A DNA stretch of 64,000 nt, from the NCBI RefSeq assembly GCF_029537395.1, contig NZ_CP120677.1, positions 1,922,001 to 1,986,000 on the forward strand, given 5' to 3'. The notes under the pieces were generated by a model. The model saw nothing but the letters and a program-made list of their open reading frames with translations, did no database searches and was not told where the DNA came from. This document shows, piece after piece, positions 8,488 through 16,571 of this stretch. This stretch comes from Tissierella sp. Yu-01 (lineage in GTDB: Bacteria; Bacillota; Clostridia; Tissierellales; Tissierellaceae). Positions within the stretch are counted from its first letter, which is position 1. Every line of letters starts with the position of its first letter. The translations under genes were made by a program, and so were the position numbers.

Positions 8488-9384
8488 CTAACCTTTTATT
8501 TTCTTTATAGGAACATAAATATCCATGACAGTATCCTGCCTATGATGACAACGTTCATCATAAAATTCAAAATCAAGTTTACTTTCATCATAAATATATT
8601 CACTATCTTTAAACCAATCCTCAAAAATATATTTCCATGTACTTGCAATAATCTTTGCAAACGCTGTTTGTTCTTCATCATTTGAAGTATCTACAGGAGT
8701 CGTTGTAAAAACTGCATACTCGGCCTCTGGAACTTCTACTGTCAGCATATCTTCCTCTACCCTTGAGAAGTCATCAACAATTACACCTAAAAGATATATT
8801 ACATTTCCATCTTCAGATAATGGAACACATAATCCCACCTCACCATGTTTATCCGGATTTAAAATTCTATACATTTTGCTTTCTAAATTTTCACCTTCAT
8901 AATTGCTCCAATAGGATGCAATATCTTTTGTATATATGCCCCCAGTAATATTAGTCTTAATTCCATAGCCGGCGACCTTAAATGCAGTTTTCTTTACAAT
9001 AATAGGGTTCATAATGTGACCTCCAATTTCAAATGGTGTTTTGGCATGGGTATATCCAGTCGTTCGTGCTATATACTGTGTAGGACTATAACCAAAAGCT
9101 TTACGGAAAGCTTTGCTAAATCCACTAGATGTTTCAAATCCATAGTCCAAAGCAATATCAATAATTTTTCTCCCCTTGAATAATTCTGTAGCTGCTAAAG
9201 ACAACCTGCGTCCCCGAATGTATTCCATAACAGATACACCCTTACATAGACTAAAAACTCTGCAAAAATGATAAAGGGAGTACCCAGATTGGCTAGCAAC
9301 TTCTTCAATAGTAATATTTTCTTTGATATGATCTTCAATGAACCTAATACACTTCTCAATATTTTTCCTGTAATTCAATATCAA
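8488..9384 (-). CDS. AraC-family regulator with GyrI-like effector domain
   Basis: The 298 residues carry an N-terminal AraC helix-turn-helix pair. ITIEEVASQSGYSLYHFCRVF is the first helix set and IIDIALDYGFETSSGFSKAFR with KAFGYSPTQY the second. From about residue 125 a GyrI/Rob-type effector domain follows (VKKTAFKVAGYGIKT to YDERCHHRQDTVMDIYVPI), which in relatives binds small amphipathic ligands. The start is a TTG at 9384 with an AGGTG a few bases before. The methyltransferase at 7700-8458 lies directly downstream. It is likely an activator of its own operon or of a stress gene; the ligand is unknown. Confidence 0.87.
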   Translation of the reverse strand: MILNYRKNIEKCIRFIEDHIKENITIEEVASQSGYSLYHFCRVFSLCKGVSVMEYIRGRRLSLAATELFKGRKIIDIALDYGFETSSGFSKAFRKAFGYSPTQYIARTTGYTHAKTPFEIGGHIMNPIIVKKTAFKVAGYGIKTNITGGIYTKDIASYWSNYEGENLESKMYRILNPDKHGEVGLCVPLSEDGNVIYLLGVIVDDFSRVEEDMLTVEVPEAEYAVFTTTPVDTSNDEEQTAFAKIIASTWKYIFEDWFKDSEYIYDESKLDFEFYDERCHHRQDTVMDIYVPIKKIKG

Positions 9385-9728
9385 CCTACACCTGACCTTT
9401 CTGCCTACAGTATTATTATAACAACAACTTTAAAAGAAAACTGTTCCTATTTTGCTAATTATCGATGAATGAATCTTTTTTCTATTGTAAACCCCTTCTT
9501 TATATTGAAATATTCTAGTCAAGCACAATTGCTGACTAAAAACCAAATCTACTCCGGCAATAAAGTTGAAGAGATTCAATAAAACATTTTTAATTTCTAA
9601 TCCTATTTTTTCTTGAAAATCATAGTTTCTATTAAGGCTGCCATTTTAAAATTGTTTCTTTTAATTTTTTTGAAATTTATCTCTTGAGATATTACCAGAT
9701 AGCTTTCAATTTGATTTCAAAATAAAAA

Positions 9729-9770
9729 AAGCGAAGAATATCGGTCATAAATTGACCGAAGACCTCGCCT
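9729..9770 (-). terminator. Imperfect terminator-like hairpin
   Basis: On the minus strand the outer arms GCGA/TCGC and inner arms CGGTC/GACCG form an interrupted stem, followed by seven T. It lies downstream of the small frame at 9800-9892. Confidence 0.45.
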
Positions 9771-9799
9771 CCATGGGATTTCTATATTTAATTTTTATT

Positions 9800-9892
9800 T
9801 CATAATAAAATACTTTTCTTCATATTATGATAAGCAATTGCTTCCTCCCATTCCTTTTTATTTAATCCATTAAATATTTTTTCTTTGCTCAT
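9800..9892 (-). CDS. Very small open frame, 30 codons, unrecognised
   Basis: The peptide begins MSKEKIFNGLNKKEWEEA and ends at a TGA, with a terminator-like hairpin 30 bases on. The upstream AGGAAA is a weak ribosome site. Its start overlaps the end of another short open stretch (LSSLGNEYL). I do not recognise it. It could be a remnant of a mobile-element accessory gene or chance. Confidence 0.25.
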   Translation of the reverse strand: MSKEKIFNGLNKKEWEEAIAYHNMKKSILL

Positions 9893-10087
9893 AGGTACTC
9901 ATTTCCTAATGAAGACAAAGCTTTTTCAATGATATCGGTTTGAGGTTCCGTTGTACTATCCAGCGATTGGATCTTTGAGAATAGACTTCTTTCAATCCAA
10001 CCAACAACCTAATCTTTTAAACTCTTCTATCCCCAATTTTCTTCTGCCATCACCCTAATTATCAAATTTCATCTATAAAACACCCTT

Positions 10088-10138
10088 AAAAACAAGGTCA
10101 AAAAACGGTGTTTTTAGCCGATTTTTGACCTTGTTTTT
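10088..10138. terminator. Strong bidirectional terminator hairpin
   Basis: Arms of 17 bases (10088-10104 with 10122-10138) rich in AAACAAGGTC / GACCTTGTTT pair almost perfectly, with CGG/CCG continuing inside. Runs of T are present on both strands. It lies downstream of the rRNA methyltransferase gene on the minus strand. Confidence 0.72.
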
Positions 10139-10170
10139 GTCCATCAACCACTGTATGTTGTGGTCAAATT

Positions 10171-10311
10171 CTATTGTTTCTCCTTATCACCACAATACGT
10201 CATCAGAATTATACTCTCCGCCGTAGCTTGCTGCCAATCACATCTCGCTCTGCTCGTGTTCTTGGGCAAGCCTGACATGAGGCGTACATCGGATTTCTTC
10301 AGTCGTTTCAC
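10171..10311 (-). other. GC-richer 46-codon open frame overlapping the rlmD stop
   Basis: The frame starting at GTG 10311 (VKRLKKSDVRLMSGLPK and on) stays open to a TAG at 10171, overlapping the last bases of the methyltransferase gene. Its composition is unlike the flanking A/T-rich DNA. No family is recognised. It may be a trace of an element that once joined the 3' end of the methyltransferase gene. Confidence 0.3.
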
Positions 10312-11663
10312 TCCTTCACAATCCGTGTTACGACTTCAACATGAGGAGTTCTAGGGAACATATCCATCAACTTTGCCTTTTCTACCTTATATCCTCTTTC
10401 AATAAATACTTTCAAATCCCTTGCTAAAGTTACAGGATTACATGATACATATACAAAGGTATCAGGACTAAAATCTATTATTTTGTTTATAGCCTTAGGA
10501 TGGATACCATCTCTAGGTGGATCTATAACTATTAAATCAGGTTTTTCTTTCAAATCATCTACAGCTTTTAGTACATCACCAGCTATGAATTCAACATTAT
10601 CAAGTTTGTTTAACTTAGCATTTTCATTGGCCATTTCCACTGCTTCTTCTATTATTTCAATACCAATTACTTTTTTAGCAACTGGAGCCATTATTTGAGC
10701 AATGGTGCCGGTTCCAGAGTATAAATCAAACACTACCTTATCATCTATATCCCCAGCAAATTCTCTAGCTATTGAGTATAGTTTTTCCGCGCCTAAACTA
10801 TTAGTCTGGAAGAAAGAAAATGGTGATATCTTAAACTTTAAGCCTAATATTTCTTCTATGATGTAGTCCCTACCATAAAGTAAGTCTAATCTATCTGCTT
10901 TAACCACATCACTTAAACCATCATTAATTGTATGAAGTATTCCTTTTATTTCCCCATTAATTTTCAAATCTATTAGTGTTTCTTTAAATTCTTCTATATT
11001 AATTTCTTGTTGACTGCTGGTTACTAAATTAACAAGGACCTCTCCAGATGAAAGAGCCTTCCTTATAACTAAGTGCCTAAGCACTCCCTGATGCTGCCTT
11101 GTATTATAAAAAGGCATATTTTTTTCCTCGAAGTACTTTCTAACAGATTCTCTAATCAGAGTGAAATCATTATCTACAATGTTACAATCAGAAGTATTTA
11201 CTGTCTCATAAAATCTACCCTTCATATGAAGCCCAAGGGATAAAGGTCCACCCTTTTCCTCATCACCAAAAGTGTATTCCATCTTATTTCTATAAGTCCC
11301 CTCTATAGGACTTGGTTCAATCCCTAGAAGATTAATATCTAACTCTTCTCTCTCAAACAGTTCTCTTACTTGGCTTTCTTTCAGTTTTAATTCATCTTGG
11401 TAGGATAATGTCTGATATGAACATCCACCACAAATACCAAAATGCTTACATCTTGGTTCTGCTTCCAAAGGAGACTTCTCAATAACCTCAATTATTTTAG
11501 CCTCTATTGTTCCTCTTCTTTTCCTACTTATTTTGGCACTTACCCTTTGTCCTTCAATACCGCCTTTAAATTTAACTAAATTTCCTTCATAAGATGCCTT
11601 ACCCTTATTAGGAAATTCTACCTTATCTATTACAAATTCTATAATTTCATTTTTCTTTACCAT
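10308..11663 (-). CDS. rlmD: 23S rRNA (uracil-5-)-methyltransferase, RlmD/RlmCD type
   Basis: The 451 residues start with a TRAM-type RNA-binding domain (IDKVEFPNKGKASYEGNLV). A four-cysteine iron-sulfur motif follows at about residues 70-85 (CKHFGICGGCSYQ), then the catalytic domain. DLYSGTGTIAQIMAP binds SAM, IVIDPPRDGIHPK is the catalytic-site loop, and VYVSCNPVTLARDL holds the nucleophilic cysteine. In Firmicutes one enzyme (RlmCD) often methylates both U747 and U1939 of 23S rRNA, so the exact site is not certain. The second of two tandem ATGs (11663) has AGGAGG five bases upstream and is chosen. The stop lies at the edge of a GC-richer stretch. Confidence 0.9.
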   Translation of the reverse strand: MVKKNEIIEFVIDKVEFPNKGKASYEGNLVKFKGGIEGQRVSAKISRKRRGTIEAKIIEVIEKSPLEAEPRCKHFGICGGCSYQTLSYQDELKLKESQVRELFEREELDINLLGIEPSPIEGTYRNKMEYTFGDEEKGGPLSLGLHMKGRFYETVNTSDCNIVDNDFTLIRESVRKYFEEKNMPFYNTRQHQGVLRHLVIRKALSSGEVLVNLVTSSQQEINIEEFKETLIDLKINGEIKGILHTINDGLSDVVKADRLDLLYGRDYIIEEILGLKFKISPFSFFQTNSLGAEKLYSIAREFAGDIDDKVVFDLYSGTGTIAQIMAPVAKKVIGIEIIEEAVEMANENAKLNKLDNVEFIAGDVLKAVDDLKEKPDLIVIDPPRDGIHPKAINKIIDFSPDTFVYVSCNPVTLARDLKVFIERGYKVEKAKLMDMFPRTPHVEVVTRIVKE

Positions 11664-11680
11664 CATTACCTCCTAAATTA

Positions 11681-11724
11681 AAAAAGAAGACTTGAAATGC
11701 TAGTATTTAACATTCCTTGTCTTC
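11681..11724 (-). terminator. Probable terminator of the diguanylate cyclase gene
   Basis: Arms 11686-11699 and 11711-11724 (GAAGAC...AATG type) pair with a few mismatches. On the minus strand they are followed by T bases. It lies about 50 bases after the stop at 11778. Confidence 0.5.
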
Positions 11725-11777
11725 CCTAAATTATACAGAAAAATATATCATTAGGCAACTTGATTACAGTCAATAAA

Positions 11778-12731
11778 TCAACTAATCATATTTTTACCTT
11801 CACTCTTAGATTGATATAGCCTTTCATCTGCTAATTGTATCATATTAATAAAGTCACTTGACTCTTCAAAAGAGGATACGCCTATACTGATTGTAACTTG
11901 TATTTCATTTCCCATATAATTAGCTTTTGAAATCTCAATATTCTTTCGAACTTTCTCTGCAATACATTTCGCTTCATCTATACTCGTATCAAATGCAAGT
12001 ATAGCAAATTCATCTCCGCCATATCTAAAACATGGATCACTTGTCCTTACACTTTTCCTTATTATATTGGATATGTATCTTACCATATAGTCGCCCACCA
12101 GATGTCCATATGTATCATTTACATCCTTAAAGTTATCAATATCAAATAAAATCAAGGAAAATCCTTTACTTTCACACTTTTCCTTTCTTCTACTGTATAA
12201 TTCAAATGAACTTTTCATTATATCGAAATAATAACCCTTATTATATAGTCCTGATAGGCTATCTTTAGAGGACAATGCTCTCAATTTTCTATTTGCTGCC
12301 TCTAGCTTAGCATTTACCTTTTTAAGTTCTTCTTCTGTCTCTTTCAAAGGTGTAATATCTCTAGAAGTCCCCCAAGTACCTATGATCTTTCCCTCTGAAT
12401 CAAATAAGGGATATTTAGAGGCAGATAACCATATTGTACTTCCATCTTCTTTTTGTAATTTTTCAATCATTCCCGTAACCGGAATTCCAGTGGCCATTAT
12501 TTCTTGTTCCAATTTATGTGCTTTCATCGCAAATTCTTCTGGAAAAAAGTCAAAATCCGATTTACCAATTGCGTCTATTGGATTATCTATACCCCATAAT
12601 GATGAGTGAGCCTTACTAGATAAAATAATTTTAGAATTGATATCTTTAAAATAAATCGTATCAAAAGACATGTTTAATATGGTATTTATAATAACAGATT
12701 CACTAATACATTTATTTCTATCTTCTTCCAT
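11778..12731 (-). CDS. PAS-GGDEF diguanylate cyclase
   Basis: The 317 residues have a PAS domain at about 20-125 (MSFDTIYFKDINSKIILSS to GTWGTSRDITPLKE), a short coiled link (EEELKKVNAKLEAANRKL), and a GGDEF domain with FDIDNFKDVNDTYGHLVGD and RYGGDEFAILAFD. The intact GGDEF signature indicates synthesis of cyclic di-GMP from two GTP. The protein has no membrane helix, so the PAS domain would sense something in the cytoplasm. The start has GGAGAT six bases before it. It stands alone, divergent from the ComFB-like gene at 12893. No RxxD inhibitory site is evident at the usual place. Confidence 0.9.
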   Translation of the reverse strand: MEEDRNKCISESVIINTILNMSFDTIYFKDINSKIILSSKAHSSLWGIDNPIDAIGKSDFDFFPEEFAMKAHKLEQEIMATGIPVTGMIEKLQKEDGSTIWLSASKYPLFDSEGKIIGTWGTSRDITPLKETEEELKKVNAKLEAANRKLRALSSKDSLSGLYNKGYYFDIMKSSFELYSRRKEKCESKGFSLILFDIDNFKDVNDTYGHLVGDYMVRYISNIIRKSVRTSDPCFRYGGDEFAILAFDTSIDEAKCIAEKVRKNIEISKANYMGNEIQVTISIGVSSFEESSDFINMIQLADERLYQSKSEGKNMIS

Positions 12732-12892
12732 AGCATTATCTCCATTAACAAAACCTTGAAATAATAGTTTAATTTTACATATTCTATGTTATCAAACGTT
12801 TCTACTTTAGTCAACATTCTAAATTTTCTATCTCCTTAGCATTGTGTTATTTATTTAACCATGGTAAAATTAGGATATCAAGGGGGGATATT

Positions 12893-13156
12893 ATGATTAT
12901 TCTTAAAAATTATATGGAGGAAGTTGTATTAAACCTCATGGATGATATTCTAAAGGATATGGATCTATGTAAATGTGATAAATGTAAAATGGACATTGCA
13001 GCTATTGCACTTAATAATTTACCTGTTAAATATGTTGCTAGTGAAAAAGGTGAATTATACTCAAAATTACATATTCTAAAAAAACAGTTTGAAGTTGATG
13101 CAATTACAGAAATATTAAAGGCTGCAGCATTAGTCAACGAAAGTCCTCATCACTAG
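12893..13156 (+). CDS. ComFB-like late competence family protein
   Basis: The 87 residues (LKNYMEEVVLNLMDDILKD, then CKCDKCKMDIAAIALNNLP, then ending in a helix with FEVDAITEILKAAALV) match the ComFB family. Its hallmark is the helical core with a pair of CxxC-like cysteines, here C-K-C-D-K-C. Recent work links some members to cyclic di-nucleotide sensing; I infer no specific ligand. The start is ATG 12893, after a run AGGGGGG; an upstream ATG would add 17 residues. It is divergent from the diguanylate cyclase gene, which is suggestive for a cyclic di-GMP connection but not proof. Confidence 0.78.
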   Translation: MIILKNYMEEVVLNLMDDILKDMDLCKCDKCKMDIAAIALNNLPVKYVASEKGELYSKLHILKKQFEVDAITEILKAAALVNESPHH

Positions 13157-13167
13157 ATATATTAAAT

Positions 13168-13196
13168 TTGCATTTTATATTTTATTATGTTATATT
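13168..13196 (+). promoter_or_regulatory. Promoter of the glycine-betaine transporter leader
   Basis: TTGCAT at 13168-13173 and TATATT at 13191-13196 are 17 bases apart, a good match to a vegetative promoter. Transcription would begin near 13203, just ahead of the riboswitch. Confidence 0.6.
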
Positions 13197-13228
13197 AAAA
13201 ACTGGTAATAAACTTACAATTTTAAATA

Positions 13229-13332
13229 TGCTTAACGCCTAATTCTTTTAAGAAACGGGGGAACCATTTATTTGGGGTGAATCATTTTGAAGGATACCCT
13301 TATCCTAACCCGACAGCTAACCTCGTAAGCGA
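13229..13332 (+). ncRNA. Cyclic di-AMP riboswitch (ydaO/yuaA class)
   Basis: The leader shows conserved blocks of the class: GCTTAACG at its 5' end, ACGGGGGAACCA, TTGGGGTGAATC, and then CGACAGCTAACCTCGTAAGC. The first and last blocks pair as the closing helix. The aptamer is followed by a terminator hairpin at 13360-13387. This class binds c-di-AMP and turns off downstream genes when the ligand is high. Here it controls a compatible-solute importer, a typical target. Confidence 0.9.
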
Positions 13333-13359
13333 AAAGGGAGTCATATAATGCTATTTTTT

Positions 13360-13387
13360 AAGGCTATGGAACTCCATAGCCTTTTTT
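13360..13387 (+). terminator. Riboswitch expression-platform terminator
   Basis: AAGGCTATGGA (13360-13370) pairs perfectly with TCCATAGCCTT (13373-13383), followed by a run of T. Confidence 0.85.
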
Positions 13388-13459
13388 GCGCTCATTTTTT
13401 GGAATACATAGCATTTACATGGAATTATAGGCAATAATAAAACAAAGGAAGGTGAAAGA

Positions 13460-15355
13460 ATGAAAAAATTAAAAAGATTTATTTGCGCATTGATGCTTGT
13501 AGTACTTTTAATTAGTTCTACAGTTGTATATTCTACGGATTCAAGAGATTATGCTGGAAAAGAAATAGTATTTGCCGATGCAGGTTGGGATAGTATAAAA
13601 TTTCATAATGCTGTTGCTGGACTTATAGCAGAGGTATTATATGGATATTCTTGGAGGGAAGTTCCGGGTTCAACAGCAGTTGTACATGAGGGTCTATTAG
13701 CGGGTGAAATTGATATTTCAATGGAGGAGTGGACTAATAATATAGCTACTTATGAAGGTGACCTTCAAGAAGGAAAGTTTGTAGAGCTGGGTACTAACTT
13801 CGATGATAACTACCAGGGTCTTTACGTCCCAAAATATGTAATAGAGGGAGATCCTGAGAATGGTATAGAACCAATTGCCCCTGATTTAAAATATGTGTGG
13901 GATTTAAAAAATTATGTTGATGTGTTTCCCGACTCAGAAAATCCAAGTATGGGCAGAATATATGGCGGAATCCCAGGATGGGAAGTAGATACCATACTTT
14001 ATAATAAGTTCTTACATTATGGGCTAGATGAGAATTTTATATATTTTAGACCAGGATCTGATGCAGCCTTAGCTTCAGCAATAACATCTGCTTATGAAAG
14101 AGGGGAACCAATAGTTGCATATTATTGGGAACCAACATGGTTGTTAGGTAAATTGGATATGGTTTTGCTGCAAGATGAACCATATATTGATGACGAATCA
14201 TTCAAAGAAGGGTTAACTGAATTACCCCCTGTTAAAGTAACGGTAGCAGTTAGTAATAATTTTCATGACGAGAATTCTGAAATGGTTGAGTTTCTAAGTA
14301 ATTATAGAACCTCAAGTGCCTTAACTTCTGAAGCTCTAGCGTATATGCAAGACACTGGTGCAAATTATTCTGAAGCAGCTAATTGGTTCCTTCTAGAGCA
14401 CGACGAACTCCTAAGTCAATGGCTAAATGAAGAAGATGTAAATACTCTTAGGAATTATCTATCTGGAGATAAAGAACAAGAGGGATTAGGATGGCTTCAG
14501 GATATTCCTTTTAGGATACCTTTAGATTTAAATAGAATTGATGAATCCATCAGAGCCTTTAGTATAAAATATGATTTCTTTTTTAATGGTATTAGAGAAA
14601 TCTTAAGTACTTTGGTTAATTCCATATACAACTTACTTGATTTTATACCATGGATCATATATCTAATATTAGTATTTCTAATTGGTTGGAGGATGAGCAA
14701 AAGTGTAGGAAAGGGAATTTTATATGCAGCATTGTTATTACTTATTGGAGCTATTGGTTTTTGGAACCATATGAATCAAACATTATCAATAGTAATTGCC
14801 TCGGTAATTATCTCCTTATTACTTGGATTCCCAATAGGTGTATTTTTATCTACTAGTGATAGAGCAAATAGAATAATGCGCCCAATCTTGGATACAATGC
14901 AAACTATGCCTGTTTTTGTATATCTAATACCCGCTTTATTGTTCTTTGGATTAGGGAATCCTCCAGCTGTAATAGCTACTACTATTTACGCCGTTGTTCC
15001 TATAATTAGATTAACTAGTCATGGAATCAGACAAATAGATGCGGAAATAGTAGAGGCAAGTAAAGCATTCGGATCAACTAAACTTCAATCATTAATAAAA
15101 GTACAAATTCCCCAAGCTTTGCCAACAATTATGGCAGGTGTTAATCAGACCTTGATGATGGCAATGAGTATGGTTGTAACCACATCAATGATAGGTGCTA
15201 CTGGACTGGGTATGGAAGTACTAATAGGAGTTAATCGTATCGAAATAGGAAGAGGACTTATTTCAGGTGTTTCAGTAGTTATAATAGCAGTAATACTAGA
15301 TAGAATCACACAAGGGATGATTAATAGAAGCGAGGTGGAAAATAGTGACAAGTAA
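13460..15355 (+). CDS. Glycine betaine transporter, binding protein fused to permease
   Basis: The 631 residues have a signal peptide at 1-25, then an OpuAC-type substrate-binding domain to about residue 300. It carries aromatic residues that in relatives cage quaternary amines (DAGWDS, MEEWTN, PGWEVD, YYWEPTW). A permease domain of the ProW/OpuAB type begins near residue 390 with about six membrane helices and the EAA loop VEASKAFGSTKLQSLIKVQIPQA. Import of glycine betaine or a similar osmolyte is expected. The known lactococcal OpuABC fusion has the opposite order, permease first. AAAGGAAGGTG before the ATG supports the start. The gene overlaps the ATPase gene by 11 bases, and a c-di-AMP riboswitch precedes it. 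Confidence 0.9.
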   Translation: MKKLKRFICALMLVVLLISSTVVYSTDSRDYAGKEIVFADAGWDSIKFHNAVAGLIAEVLYGYSWREVPGSTAVVHEGLLAGEIDISMEEWTNNIATYEGDLQEGKFVELGTNFDDNYQGLYVPKYVIEGDPENGIEPIAPDLKYVWDLKNYVDVFPDSENPSMGRIYGGIPGWEVDTILYNKFLHYGLDENFIYFRPGSDAALASAITSAYERGEPIVAYYWEPTWLLGKLDMVLLQDEPYIDDESFKEGLTELPPVKVTVAVSNNFHDENSEMVEFLSNYRTSSALTSEALAYMQDTGANYSEAANWFLLEHDELLSQWLNEEDVNTLRNYLSGDKEQEGLGWLQDIPFRIPLDLNRIDESIRAFSIKYDFFFNGIREILSTLVNSIYNLLDFIPWIIYLILVFLIGWRMSKSVGKGILYAALLLLIGAIGFWNHMNQTLSIVIASVIISLLLGFPIGVFLSTSDRANRIMRPILDTMQTMPVFVYLIPALLFFGLGNPPAVIATTIYAVVPIIRLTSHGIRQIDAEIVEASKAFGSTKLQSLIKVQIPQALPTIMAGVNQTLMMAMSMVVTTSMIGATGLGMEVLIGVNRIEIGRGLISGVSVVIIAVILDRITQGMINRSEVENSDK

Positions 15356-16529
15356 TAATGATAATATACTAAGTGTTAGGAACTTATATAAAATATACGG
15401 ACCAGATAAAAATAAGGCAATTAAATTAAAACAAAGTGGTGCAGATAAAAACACTATCTACAAAAAAACAGGTTCAACAATAGCCTTATGGGATATATCT
15501 TTAGATATAAAAAGAGGTGAAATATTTGTCATTATAGGTCTTTCAGGTTCTGGAAAATCCACATTAGTACGTTGCTTTAATCTGTTAAATAAACCTACAA
15601 AGGGAGATATTTTATTTGAAGGTAAAAGCATAAATAAATTTAATAAAAATGAGTTATTAGATTTTAGAAGAAACAAAATATCAATGGTTTTCCAAAACTT
15701 TGGACTTATGTCTCATAGGGACGTTATAGGAAATGTAGCCTATGGTTTAGAAGTAAAAGGAATTTCTAAAGATGAACGGGATAAAAAGGCTAAGCATATG
15801 ATAGAAATGGTTGGACTAGATGGTTATGATAATGAACCTATAGATAGCTTATCAGGTGGTATGAAACAACGTGTTGGTATAGCCAGAGCTTTAGCAAATG
15901 ATCCTGAAATTCTGCTAATGGATGAGCCATTTTCTGCATTGGATCCATTAGTCAGAAGGGATATGCAATTTGAATTATTATCTATTCAAAAAAAATTAGA
16001 TAAAACCATTGTTTTTATTACACATGATATAAATGAAGCCTTTAAACTTGGTGACAAGGTAGCAATAATGAAGGATGGAGAGCTAATTCAGGTAGCTACT
16101 CCAGAGGAAATGAGTTCAGATCCTGCAAATGAATATGTAGAACAATTTATTGATAGCGCTGATAAAACCCAGGTAATTAGTGTTAGAAACGTAATGTCAA
16201 CTCCTAATAGTATCGTAAGGCTTAGGGATAGACCTAGCTATGCAATAAATATGATGAGAAGAAATAAAGTTTCCTCAGCATATGTTGTGAAAGAAAAAAT
16301 GCAATTTCAAGGCATTATTACTATTGATGATGCTATTCGTGCAAATAAGGAACATTTATCAATTGCTGATGTAATTATTAATGATGTATCTACAACCACT
16401 CCAGAGACACTATTAACAGATATAATTTCTATGGCAGCAGAAACAAAATATCCTATAGCAGTTATAGATGAACACGATAAAAGTCTAAAGGGCATTGTAT
16501 CAAAAGCTGATGTTCTATCATCGATTTAG
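15345..16529 (+). CDS. Glycine betaine ABC transporter ATPase with CBS domains
   Basis: The 394 residues show Walker A IGLSGSGKSTLV, signature LSGGMKQRVGIARAL, Walker B ILLMDEPFSALDP and the H-loop FITHDINEA. Two CBS domains follow from about residue 275 (VRNVMSTPNSIV to GIVSKADVLSSI). In OpuA-type transporters the CBS pair senses ionic strength and, in some species, binds c-di-AMP to shut the pump. Together with the riboswitch this suggests control by c-di-AMP at both RNA and protein level. The start is GTG 15345 after GAGGTGG, overlapping the fusion gene. The protein contains the insert of about 25 residues near the N-terminus seen in OpuAA/ProV proteins. Confidence 0.92.
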   Translation: MTSNNDNILSVRNLYKIYGPDKNKAIKLKQSGADKNTIYKKTGSTIALWDISLDIKRGEIFVIIGLSGSGKSTLVRCFNLLNKPTKGDILFEGKSINKFNKNELLDFRRNKISMVFQNFGLMSHRDVIGNVAYGLEVKGISKDERDKKAKHMIEMVGLDGYDNEPIDSLSGGMKQRVGIARALANDPEILLMDEPFSALDPLVRRDMQFELLSIQKKLDKTIVFITHDINEAFKLGDKVAIMKDGELIQVATPEEMSSDPANEYVEQFIDSADKTQVISVRNVMSTPNSIVRLRDRPSYAINMMRRNKVSSAYVVKEKMQFQGIITIDDAIRANKEHLSIADVIINDVSTTTPETLLTDIISMAAETKYPIAVIDEHDKSLKGIVSKADVLSSI

Positions 16530-16537
16530 TAGTATTA

Positions 16538-16571
16538 GAATAAGCATTAGGATTTTTCCTAATGCTTATTC
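16538..16571. terminator. Bidirectional terminator between convergent genes
   Basis: Positions 16538-16551 pair perfectly with 16558-16571 around a loop of ATTTTT. It lies at the end of both the betaine operon and the convergent amino-acid operon, whose stop overlaps it. Confidence 0.7.

Larger units (their letters stand above)
9385..10307. other. Long interval without a recognised gene
   Basis: No known gene is visible. On the minus strand there is a 41-codon open stretch ending at 9889 (VGWIERSLFSKIQSL and following), overlapped by a 30-codon frame at 9800-9892. Both look like remnants. A terminator-like hairpin lies at 9729-9770, and a near-perfect long hairpin at 10088-10138. From about 10160 to 10307 the base composition is richer in G+C and a 46-codon minus-strand frame is open. 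The stretch 9470-9720 is plain A/T-rich sequence in which I see nothing. Confidence 0.55.

Noticed and set aside
10160-10354. Plus-strand 64-residue frame at the rlmD end
   Set aside because: It lies opposite the rlmD 3' end and GC-rich flank and has no ribosome site or known family.
15145-15351. Antisense frame inside the betaine permease gene
   Set aside because: It is the reverse-frame shadow of membrane-helix coding and has no start signals.
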